64,000 nucleotides of DNA from Rotaria sp. Silwood1 (lineage: Eukaryota; Rotifera; Eurotatoria; Philodinida; Philodinidae): NCBI GenBank assembly GCA_905250075.1, contig CAJNOP010000033.1, positions 859,654 through 923,653 of the forward strand, given 5' to 3'. Shown one piece after another: positions 52,630-61,950 of the stretch. Below the pieces are notes generated by a model. The model was not told the DNA's origin, did not search any database, and was given only the letters and a program-made list of their open reading frames with translations. Made by a program: the position numbers and the translations under genes. How positions within the stretch are numbered: position 1 is the first letter of the stretch; each line of letters opens with the position of its first letter.

Positions 52630-52757
52630 TGAATCGTAGGTGACCGATCAATTCATCGCGTTCAATTCGCCGCAGAATATTTTCTTTCGTTCTGTTCGTC
52701 GCGAACAATATCGTTGCGATCAATATGTCGATATCGCTCTTAATTACATTTTTTTTC
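52630..52757 (+). repeat. Left terminal inverted repeat of the MULE
   Basis: The reverse complement reads TTAAGAGCGATATCGACATA then TTGATCGCAACGATATTGTT and so on, and matches the two-part right repeat with few differences over about 110 bases; similarity fades at the outermost ~25 bases. Confidence 0.8.
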
Positions 52758-52952
52758 AAAGATGTGAAATTGATCAATTAGTTCATTTTTATTTTGTGTA
52801 TTGTACTTATACATGAGATAACGATAAACAAATTATATACAAAAAAAAGAAAGAAAAAAAAATCTAAAGAGTAATGTTGACTGCGATATTTTTTAAGCAT
52901 TGATCCAGTTCAGATGAGTCAAATGCGTTGACCAACCGAGTAATTCGTCCGT

Positions 52953-54442
52953 TCAATCTTCGATAACATGCTTTCTTCGTCTTTTGATATCGTGGCCTTG
53001 GAGAATTTTTGCGATGTCCACTTCGAATTTTGATTGTTCACGACGAATTTTGTCTGCCAGTTTCACGATGTTTGGATGATTGATTGAGGCGCGATTGGCA
53101 AATGCATTGTGCCAGCCTTCCACTGAATTATTGGATCGAGGTACACCAGCGATTACACGATTGTGAATATTCCATAATTTGTGATCAAATTGAGGTTTCT
53201 TCCGACCAGTTCCTAAGATTATCAAATACATTTAAAATTTCTCAAGAATGAAGAAGAAAAATTACCTCTTCGTTTTGGTTCACCAATCCAAGTTTTTTCG
53301 AAATAATCGAGTAAATCGTCGGTGTCATCGTCGAATTGATCGGCAATTAAGTCAAACGCAGTTGTAACTTCATCTACTGGAACAAAAGCAAGAGCAATTA
53401 ATTTTTTTATATTTAAACAAAAAGACTCATCTTCTCTATAGTTGGTTGCCAATCCTTTGTTTTGAACATGTCGCCATACTGCTTGTGAAAAATGAAAGAG
53501 ACATCCTATAACAAACATTTTAATTATCTTTTTTTTGTGAATAGACTAGAACGTACCTTTGTGTAAAACATTTGGTAACATCTCTTTGACTGATTTGATT
53601 GTACCAGTTTCGAAATCAGTCATAATTGATTCAGGTTGAAAATTGTCTTGTTCAAATAATTTTTCGAAGAATTGATTGTAATCATCGCTGCTTTTACCAA
53701 TTAACAATCCATAGACGAGAGGAATAATTGCATTCGTCATCATTGCATGTAATGCAAACAGTTGATAATAATTATCCGGACACACCTACATCAAAGATAA
53801 TTAGAAAAAAAAAGATACACATTCAATGAATAGCTCACTTTTAATGCTCCATCAGCGAACCAATTTTTGTTTTGCTTCAGAATAGATAAATTGTTTTTTG
53901 TTGTAAAGATAATTAAATGTTCGTCGTCGTGCAAGATAAAATCTTCATCACGATATGTCTTTCTTAATTTTTCTGGTAAACGACCATTGGCATCGAGTGT
54001 TTCAGCAGTACGTTGTCGTCGAACTGTGAGTGTAAGTGCGTCACTTCTTGGAAGTTGACCAGCGGCACTTAGAGGATATGTTCGTAAGGCCGAATGAAGA
54101 ATTGAGCTCGATGATTCATCTGTTGTCGCAGCACAAGCTTTAATTTCATTCTTTAATTGGATAGCTGGAACACGATCAGGTTGTGGAGCATGACCATGTG
54201 ATGTTGGTTGAGAGAGAAACACGTCCATGGATAAATTGATATGACAACGTGCTTAATTGATAAATGGTTTTCATTTTAATTAATTGATTGATGATAGCCA
54301 AAGTGAATTTACGTTTACAATCACGATTCTGACATCGAAAAATCAATTTCGTCGTTGTTGTACATTCTACAGTGTAGATGTAACTTTCGTGGAGGAGCAT
54401 TGGTTTTCCTTTTTCAGAAAGAAGTTTCTGGATTTGAGACAT
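52953..54442 (-). CDS. FLYWCH-MULE transposase, apparently intact
   Basis: Exons (minus strand) 54442-54313, 54251-53839, 53785-53557, 53505-53266, 53212-52953; introns of 52-61 bases; 423 residues. The N-terminal FLYWCH zinc finger (residues ~8-52: KGKPMLLHESYIYTVEC...CQNRDCKPRCHI) binds DNA. The MULE transposase domain follows: WFADGALK (D177), then IMTDFE (D238), the CLFHFSQAVWRHVQ zinc-type motif, and NNSVEGWHNAF (E369). All three catalytic acidic residues are therefore present, and all joins are in frame without stops. The enzyme would cut at the terminal inverted repeats and catalyse cut-and-paste transposition. It may still be active or recently so, although the right end of this copy is split by another transposon. 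Confidence 0.88.
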
Positions 54443-54805
54443 TTTTTGGAAGTGTTGTGTACAGCAAACGTTTAGATTGAGAAATGAAATATATTTTCAA
54501 CATCATCAATATTTGTTTTTTTTATTTCCCGGTCACATAATGAAGAACATTGGATCAGTGTTATCGTTAGTCTAGATAATATCGAAATTCATTAAACGAT
54601 TGACAAAACTAATTATTTTTCGAAAACTTTAGCTCTATCATGACTACACGTGATTAACATGTTCTATTGATCCGTTTTTCCAATTAAAGTTATCATCTTC
54701 AGTGCAATCTTTTCTTCAGTACATCTTTCACATTTTTTCATTCTTTTTTTTTATTCGGATTGGTAATACAAAAAAATTATTTAAGAGCGAGATCGACATA
54801 TTGAT

Positions 54806-55937
54806 CAGAGCTGCCGGCCTGGCCTGCTGCCTGACAGGCACCGGGTGGCCTGCCAGACCAGGCCATCTGGCCAGGCTGAATTTTAAAATTTTGGCCTGGC
54901 CTGATCCGTCCATATAATGTTCAGCCTGGTTAAGAGGCCAGGCCAGGCCAAAATGGGTGGCCTGGCTGCGATATGATATTCATTTCTCTAGTAGTCATCT
55001 TGAAACATGAGATGATATCACAAGTTGATGATTTTGTTCACTTTTAACTTCGTCATTCATAATTGATGAATAGTATAGACCACAAGAGTAAACGAATTGA
55101 ATGAATAAAGGAGAGGAGACAATATTTATGGTTGATTTATTTCAGCGAAAATAAAGTAAACAATGATTTTGTTTAATTGAAAGACAAAACACATTTCTTT
55201 TTACAATTTGTTTTTATAGGCAACAACTTAAACAAACAATGTCAACTGGACATATTCATCGTTTATCAACATCTTCTACTTCATATATTTCTTCAATGTC
55301 AATTGATGATATTCATATCTTATCAATCTCTCCTGCTTCATCTATTTCAACAACAATGTCAATTGATGATATACAGATTTTATCCACCTGTCCTGTTTGA
55401 TCTACTACTACATCATCAAATACAAATGTTTCATCATCTTTTTCGTCAAACTCGTTATCATATTCTAGTGAACGAATATGTTATTTATTAAAACATGAAA
55501 AACAACAATATGATATTGTTGATAATAATAAATCATCTCCTGTTGGTTCATATTGATCTATTTTTGGATTTATATTTTCTTTTAATTCTTCGTCGTATCC
55601 CGAATCATATGTTGTTTTTGTTATTATACTTAAATATCTTTCGATTATGCGAAGAAGTACTGATATCATCAAAAAATCTTGTAAATTCAAGTCTTTCTTG
55701 CATGAAAAATATTTAAGATGATTGTCTCTTTGTTTTAATTTGCTATTTTGTGCAAAAACTTGTTATTTCATTATCTTCATGAAAATAAATTAAATAAATA
55801 ATTAAAATTGGAAACATGCATTAATGTAGAGTTATGGAATTTAATGGATTTGAAAAATCAGAAACATCAATTGGCCTGGTTTGGCCTGCAGATCAGATCA
55901 GGCCAGGCCGGAAAAAAGTGGCTTGTTGGCATCTCTG
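54806..55937. mobile_element. hAT element inserted in the MULE right terminal repeat
   Basis: 1132 bases with ends CAGAGCTGCC at the left and GGCATCTCTG at the right, so a 10-base inverted repeat with one mismatch. It is flanked by a perfect 8-base duplication ATATTGAT (54798-54805 and 55938-55945). Removing the insert and one duplication restores the MULE repeat, which proves the order of events. Inside, GGCCTGGCC-type repeats fill about 54813-54965 and about 55873-55915. A middle part (about 55217-55560) has a weak coding-like frame rich in Ser/Thr (repeats of MSIDDI) after a T-rich acceptor-like site, interrupted. No transposase domain was recognised, so it is probably non-autonomous. Confidence 0.93.
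54813..54965. repeat. GGCCTGGCC-type subterminal repeats of the hAT element
   Basis: Many copies of GGCCTGG/CCAGGCC in both orientations in otherwise AT-rich DNA; a shorter matching patch is near the other end (about 55873-55915). Subterminal clusters of this kind are typical transposase binding sites in hAT elements. Confidence 0.75.
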
Positions 55938-56440
55938 ATATTGATCGCAATGATATTGTTCGCGATGAACAGAACGAAAGAAAATATTCTGCGACGAATT
56001 GATCGCGACGAACTGTCGGGCGACGAATTGATTGCGACGAATAGTCGTGCGACGAATTGTACTAGTGCCGAGTTTATGTATTGGAATATGAGATAGGATT
56101 TTTTCTTTTTTAAATATATTTTTTGCGAAGAAATTTAAACCTTAAAGAGAGATATATTCTTTTTTCAGTGAGTTCAGATGTTTTAGAAAATTGCTAATGT
56201 CAAAATGAAGAATAAAATACTTTTTTGTGTCACGCAATGGGAGTTTTACCTTGTTAGTTGCTAACACTAAATATATTCGAGTCAAATTACAGCTCTGATC
56301 GCCAAATCAAAAACTTAAAAATATAGGTTGTCATTGATATACAGGAACCCAGATATTCGATTTTTTGGCTAGTTACAATATGGATAAGATAATCGCAAAA
56401 CAAAGTTTCAGTAGATTTCTTTTTCTCCTCGTGTTGATTA

Positions 56441-57525
56441 GATAGAGCTCCCCAATTTACATACGAAAGAATGCGTTTTAAATTAAAAACAATGTTTTCA
56501 AAAGTTAGAATTTGGATTCTATGCTCTCACAAGTTGAAAACCGATTGTATCGTGGATGGTTTTGTGAAATGTTATCCTTTAATTTGAAACATACTTTTTC
56601 TTATGTGAATTGAGTGGCTCTATTGAAACGTGGCGCGGTGCCAGCTTAAATTTTAGTCGAGTATGCCTAGTCTGAGCAATTAACAAGATAGACACCTCCA
56701 TCGATAGTCCTTTCATGCGTTCGAGTTAAGAGAGATGGAAATATATGCAATTAGACTATAAAAATTTTCGTATTTTCCGCTCGTTCTCTTCTTACTGCAG
56801 CGGTATAGGTTTCTGTTACGAATTCCCAGCCTTAATTCAACAAGTAATTATATTTTACTTTCAAAAACGTATGATGTTCTGTTTTTAGTCTTTCCACAGG
56901 TTCGTCAAGAAAGAATAAAAGTTATTTAAAATGAGAACTTTGAAAATTTTCTCAAGTATAAATAAAATAATGTAGTAATTTAGATTTTTTTATTTCCTGT
57001 TCTGTCATTTTATGTTAAGTAAGCTTTCATATGTAATCGAAAATGCAATCGTTATGCTACTTAGAAAAGTTTATACGAAAAATCTAAATTACTACATAAC
57101 TTTATAGATAATCGAGAAAATTTTCAAAGTCCTTATTTTAAATAACTTTTATTCGTTTTTGACAAATCTGTGGCAAAGACTAAAAACAGAACATCATACC
57201 TTTTCGAAAGTAAAATATAATTACTTGTTGAATTAAGACTGGGTATTTGTAGCGAAAGGCTATATCTTTGCAGTGGGAAGAGTAATATGAACAATCGTGA
57301 GAAAAATTAGCATAATTGGGCGTGTATTTTATGTTTTTAAGCGCGTTTAACCGCTAAATATTTTTTCAGTTTATTTGCGACAAATATTGGGCATTTCTCG
57401 CCATTAATATTCTTAATGTCAAAAATCTGTACAAAGGGAATAAACTCCATACAAAATGAGACACTATTTGTTCAGCCACAGTGAGTACAAAAAGTGACAT
57501 GTTTGTCTGATTGGGGAGCTCTATC
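56441..57525. mobile_element. Long foldback element, 1.09 kb, TA-flanked
   Basis: The ends read GATAGAGCTCCCCAA and TTGGGGAGCTCTATC, perfect inverse copies, each flanked outside by TA. Strong internal arm pairing is seen at 56817-56995 against 57070-57250 (for example AATTCAACAAGTAATTATAT and its complement) with a loop near 57030. Pairing is weaker in the outer arms. No open frame. A TA duplication suits Tc1/mariner/IS630-type or an unclassified foldback family. Confidence 0.75.
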
Positions 57526-58760
57526 TATTAGTGGTATTACTTTCCGATTTGGCAGTGTTTGTGGGTGTTCGCTTGTTTTACAAATACCCAATACTAATTT
57601 GTATTATTTCGATGTTTGAATAGATCGACATTTTTCTTCTCTAACAATGTAGGAGTTATCTTCAATAAATATCATAATAATGTAATCTCCAGAAAAGCTG
57701 TTTGTTATGATATCTGGTGGAAATATTAGAAAACATCTTGTCTTCAATACGTATGCTTGTCTTGATGTTTTTTTTGTTATTAACCCTAGCTGCGTAATAC
57801 ATATTAGATTATATAAAAGGAATGGTGTCGATGGAACTTAGAATAAATGCAGAAACAACTTTATTAAAGATTCGAAATCATCCTTCTGATTATTCACACT
57901 TAATTACATTTTTTAATTTCATTTATGGCACATTATTTTAATAATCTTCTTTCGTTGAGAAAATTGATCAATTGTTTTATCAAAACAAAGAGCTCTTATC
58001 GAAATTTTATTACTACGATATTAGTTGAACAATGATCTAATATCACAGAAATATAAAGTATTGTATATCCTATGAGACCATATAGAGTGAAAGTTTTCTT
58101 AAGTTTTTTTTTTAATAAGCAAATTAAAAACTTCTAACACTGTTTTTGATACATCCGAAATAATAATAACGTTACTTAAATCTAAGATTAAATCTAATAA
58201 TAAATGCGGAAACTTCGGATTTAAATCCGAGAGTTATGTGTACTTCAAAAAGTGAATCATACAAATCAATCATCCTAGACTGTCTGAATATCAAAATTAT
58301 ACTGTGAAATCTACCATTTAAAATGTTGATTTCTATTGCGCGTTGCCAAACCAATAGGACATGGGACCGAATACAGCTCAAGTTTGAACTCTTTCCCTTG
58401 ATTTACCCTAAGAAAGTCGTTTTTCCTATAATTTCATTTCTATTGGTCACTGCACAACTAATAGTATTTCGATGGAAGTGCAGTACACATTCGAGTTCTC
58501 CATATCTGAAAACCTCGAAGTATCATCAGTGTGACCAGAAGATAAAGCTCTATTTGTGGATCAATTAGATCGTGGACCAAAATATAACCTAGTTCTCTTT
58601 AATTATCCTTGTCATTGGTAAGTCAACCTTCTTGTTTCTTTATGCTTTATATATCATTTTGTAGTTCTTGAAATTCTCTATCGAATGGTATATAATAGTT
58701 GGGGTTTTAATTGACTATGATAGGAAAAGTCTTTTACGAAAGTCGCGATGGGTCCATTTT
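57526..58760. other. Gene-free spacer
   Basis: AT-rich with no supported gene; the frames at 58172-58381 (-) and 58323-58568 (+) lack any domain. The first ~70 bases (57518-57590) match 49530-49585 in reverse orientation. Confidence 0.5.
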
Positions 58761-58794
58761 TCCACAGAAAGCTATAGAGAAAAATGGGTATTTT

Positions 58795-58983
58795 TGCAAT
58801 AACTCAGGAACGGCTCGGCCGATCGTTCTCATCTTCGAACTCGATCGAGACATTGTCAAGACTAAGCTGTGTAGAAAGTTTCATCGCAATCTGACTCTGC
58901 TGTCAAAAGTTATCATGTAAACAGCCAACCGGACGGACGGACACACTGACTATTCTATAGTGTACTCACTTTTTGAGGACACA
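58795..58983 (+). repeat. Direct repeat, copy A
   Basis: Ends in CGGACGGACGGACACAC and TGTACTCACTTTTTGAG. It shares with copy B a stretch that encodes LIFELDRDIVKTK followed by LCRKFHRNLTLLSKVI. Differences between the copies in this core are at third codon positions. Confidence 0.85.
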
Positions 58984-59139
58984 AAACTATGATTCAGTTC
59001 AAAACTAATATCAGATTCAGAATCAGCGTTAAAAACTGAGTCGATTTATATATTTTGTGAATAATTATGAGCAAAAATGTTTTTTTCGAAAAATCTCCGT
59101 ACCCCCCCTCAGGGGTGGTCTGGTCAAAAATCACAATTT

Positions 59140-59341
59140 TTTCGATAACTCAGCCATTTCTTGGCGGATCCTTCTCATATTCGAACTCGACCGAGATATT
59201 GTCAAGACTAAGCTGTGTAGAAAATTTCATCGCAATCTGACTCTCCTTTCGAAAGTTATCGTGTTAACGGCCGGACGGACGGCCGGACGGACGGACACAC
59301 AGATCGATTTTAGTAGTGTACTCACTTTTTGAGTACACTAA
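59140..59341 (+). repeat. Direct repeat, copy B
   Basis: Second copy, about 350 bases downstream of A, same orientation, with a longer GGACGGACGGCCGGACGG tract and the same TGTACTCACTTTTTGAGT ending (itself a small palindrome, AGTGTACTCAC...GAGTACACT). Probably the 3' end of a dispersed element present twice. Confidence 0.85.
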
Positions 59342-59386
59342 AAAGATTTATTTTGGCAATAAAATATAACTATAACATCTGTGTAT

Positions 59387-59761
59387 TTAGTTAAAACCCT
59401 TTAAATAACTTGTCCTCGCTTCATTCATCATTTTGTCAATAATTGATAAAAGCTCTTCTTTTGAATTAGATTCTATAGGAAATGGAATTGTAAAAATTCG
59501 AGTTGTTGCATCAATATGTTCATGAAACATTCGATCATTTTTTTCGGCTGTTTCCCATCGATGATAATTACATAATAGTCGAAGACCAAATGAACCTATG
59601 GCAATAACTTCAGCGGTTGTAAGTCGTTGAAGCTCAGCTTCTGGTCTTGGACCAAAAGTCATATCAACTAATTCTGCTAGTTCAGTTGAATAGTTTGTAT
59701 TTAAATTTTTCATAATTTTTGGTACTGTTTTATCATCATAAAAATTATCCATTGTTTTCAT
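59387..59761 (-). CDS. Small hypothetical protein, 124 residues
   Basis: Single exon, acidic and helical, no signal peptide. There is a second ATG at codon 4. The middle (RLTTAEVIAIGSFGLRLLCNYHRWE) contains a moderately hydrophobic helix of about 16 residues. It has a faint likeness to the LTxxEa...G...WFyvGE region of mitochondrial ATP synthase subunit g, too weak to name it. Codon usage matches the neighbours. It lies on the same strand as the E2 gene, 442 bases downstream, and its stop is about 45 bases from repeat copy B. Confidence 0.6.
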   Translation of the reverse strand: MKTMDNFYDDKTVPKIMKNLNTNYSTELAELVDMTFGPRPEAELQRLTTAEVIAIGSFGLRLLCNYHRWETAEKNDRMFHEHIDATTRIFTIPFPIESNSKEELLSIIDKMMNEARTSYLKGFN

Positions 59762-60203
59762 CTTTATTTAAAAAAGAGAAAAGAATACTCAGCAAATATT
59801 GATAAATATCGTAACTTTTATCTGTTTTTTTTTTTTTTTTATAATCTCACGTTACTTCATAGATAATATTATTATACACTCAGCGCAAGCTATTTCTGCC
59901 AGTATGACGAAAGTATAGCTAACACAAGATGATGACGAATGTTTACATTTAATTCGTCATAATTTTCTCTACTATTCAATTTTGAGTATATCTTATATGA
60001 ATACATGTAAATGCAACTATCTAGAATAAAATTTATTGATTATAAATGGCTTTAAAAAAAAGTATCGATTAAAATCACAGGGACAAATAAGATCAATCAT
60101 TAAAGTCGGCTAGATTGTTCACAAAAAATGAAATGAAGACAATAAAAAAAAGAATATATAAACGACTAAATGTGCACAACCATTGTGCATTATTAGTTCC
60201 TTT

Positions 60204-60659
60204 TTATGGTTGAGCAAATTGATCTGTCCATAGACGAGCTTTGTCTGCATTTTTCTCATTTAATGGATCATCTTCAAGAGGTATTTCATAATTTGGTTTT
60301 TCCAATAATGAATGCATTTCAGTTAATAATTTAGCGAGTGTAATACTTGGTGCCCATGTAGCAGTAAGGTGATCATGGCATGCATTGCCTGTTTTTGAAT
60401 GAACATTTGGATGGCACATCGCTGTAATAAAGTAAAATTCAGGTGGTTTAAATGGATATTCAGGAGGAAATTTTATTATAAAACGAAAATGACCACCAGC
60501 ATATGGAGTTTCATCAGGGCCAATTAATGTGCCAGTCAATTCATTAACACCATCGTTAAATGCCAAGTTTAAATTTTGGATAAATGGTAAAGGGTTGGTA
60601 TTTAATGCGTTTAAATCCTTTTCTATGCGTTGGGTTTGTCGACTGGGAGCAGCTGCCAT
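60204..60659 (-). CDS. Ubiquitin-conjugating enzyme E2
   Basis: 151 residues, single exon, a full UBC fold. It accepts ubiquitin or a ubiquitin-like protein from E1 as a thioester and passes it on with an E3. The N-terminal helix is RIEKDLNALN; the core reads PYAGGHFRFIIKFPPEYPFKPPEF, then the HPN tripeptide (83-85), the active-site Cys94 in GNACHDHLTATWAPS, and LLEKPNYEIPLEDDPLN. The usual context GxICLDIL is replaced by GNACHDHL, with His after the catalytic Cys and where Asp-Ile is common, so the subfamily is not clear. It starts 43 bases after the LRRC51 stop on the same strand, behind a TTTTTTAG that could be a trans-splice acceptor. Confidence 0.93.
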   Translation of the reverse strand: MAAAPSRQTQRIEKDLNALNTNPLPFIQNLNLAFNDGVNELTGTLIGPDETPYAGGHFRFIIKFPPEYPFKPPEFYFITAMCHPNVHSKTGNACHDHLTATWAPSITLAKLLTEMHSLLEKPNYEIPLEDDPLNEKNADKARLWTDQFAQP

Positions 60660-60701
60660 TTTTTAATTTATATCTAAAAAATGGTAGATATATATATATG
60701 T

Positions 60702-61552
60702 TTATTTCTTTAAAATTTTATTCAAGTTTTTCGGAAGTAAATTTTTATTCATGCCTCCCCACACCTCACTTATTTTTCGATCACCTTTGGTTACAGGTGT
60801 ACAATTTAAACTTCGTAAATCAGGCAATAAACATAAAACATATGAACGTAAATAAGGCACAGTTATTTCAATTGGATTACCATGTAATGTTAAATATTTC
60901 AATTCTTTTAATGATACTAATTTTTGTACTTCGGTTACATCACTAAGCGTATTTTTATGAAAATAAAAATATTTTAGTGATGGAAATTGTGTTACTACCT
61001 AGAAAGAAAAAGAAATCGATGTATGAAAAAAGAAAAAAATACCAATAAATGAGTGAATAAAGAAGGACGAAAAAACTTTGGAGACATCTATTACTTCCTA
61101 TTGAAAATCTGAGTCACTCATTTATAGATGTCATTAAAATTTTTTGTTTTATTTAATTTTTTTCTTACTGTAGGAATTTCTGCAAATTCATTAAATGATA
61201 AATCTAATGTTGAAAGAGCATTCGGATCGACAAGTGTCGTTCGTATAAATTCCGGAAATGTTTCCAAAGGACCATTTAAAGAATTATGATTTAAATTAAT
61301 ACCATGCGAATGATATCGATCACCTTGTTTTATCAATTTTGGTCCACCTGGTACTACACGCGGTTCAGCAACCGCATCTATTTATAAACAAAAGAACAAA
61401 AATTTATGCTACAAGAAACAAAAATCAACTGTTCTACCTTCAAGTTTTTGTGCATTATGAAACGAATAATCTAACGGAGGAAATGATTGTGCATGATTAT
61501 CAATACGCTTTTGTATTGTTGGTGTTGTTCGTTTTACAGTTAACGATGCCAT
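60702..61552 (-). CDS. LRRC51: LRRC51 (leucine-rich repeat-containing protein 51)
   Basis: Exons (minus strand) 61552-61438, 61377-61169, 60998-60702; 206 residues, close to the vertebrate length. Diagnostic words shared with vertebrate LRRC51 are PPLDYSF near the N-terminus, LSTLDLSFNEF in the first LRR, LKYLTLHGNPIE in the last LRR, YVLCLLPDLRSL, and the C-terminal VTKGDRKISEVWGGMN. Four to five LRRs form a small curved solenoid of SDS22/LRR-cap type. The molecular role is unknown; in vertebrates it is part of the LRTOMT locus and is expressed in ciliated tissues. An X-box lies 68 bases upstream of the start. The neighbour on the opposite strand is a ciliary-type coiled-coil gene. Confidence 0.88.
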
Positions 61553-61619
61553 AGCTCACTGAAAAAAAGATCAAAACAAAATTAGATATAAAAATGATGG
61601 TGATCTTTGATGTGACTGT

Positions 61620-61632
61620 GTTGCTAAGCAAC
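61620..61632. promoter_or_regulatory. RFX X-box motif in a divergent promoter
   Basis: GTTGCTAAGCAAC: two perfect inverted half-sites (GTTGCT/AGCAAC) with a one-base spacer, the RFX-factor X-box form. It lies 68 bases from the LRRC51 ATG, the distance typical of nematode X-box genes, and 319 bases from the opposite ATG. Confidence 0.7.
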
Positions 61633-61950
61633 GAACAAATAATTCAATTCAATATTAATTAATTCCAATAATTAATATGAAGTAATTTTTAAAATTTAAT
61701 AGAAAATAACGTAATAAATATTTTTTTTCTTACAGACAAAAATTTTTACTAACAAAATGAAGGCTATTGTTAAGTAACCATGACCAAAATAGGTACTCAT
61801 GGATGAAGAAAAAAACATGCATGCGCGTTGAAAATATAAACAAAGAGGAATAAATTTTACTGCACCACTTGAAGGTCGACATTGAACTCCACTTAAATGA
61901 AAACATATGAATAGTTTTTAGATTTTTGAAACCTTGGTAAAATCGTATAA

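Larger units (their letters stand above)
52625..56060. mobile_element. Mutator-like (MULE) DNA transposon, split by a hAT insertion
   Basis: A complete FLYWCH-MULE transposase gene on the minus strand is flanked by terminal inverted repeats of about 130 bases or more. The left repeat lies at about 52630-52757. The right repeat is in two parts, about 54767-54805 and 55938-56060, because a hAT element sits in it. Shared words are TTAAGAGCGA(T/G)ATCGACATATTGATC and AACAGAACGAAAGAAAATAT. The outer right end carries repeats of GCGACGAATTG. I could not find a convincing 9-base target duplication; the outer ends are approximate. Confidence 0.8.

Noticed and set aside
59540-59660. Naming the 124-residue protein as ATP synthase subunit g
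   Set aside because: Only a short LTxxE...G stretch is similar; the conserved WFYVGE signature is absent.
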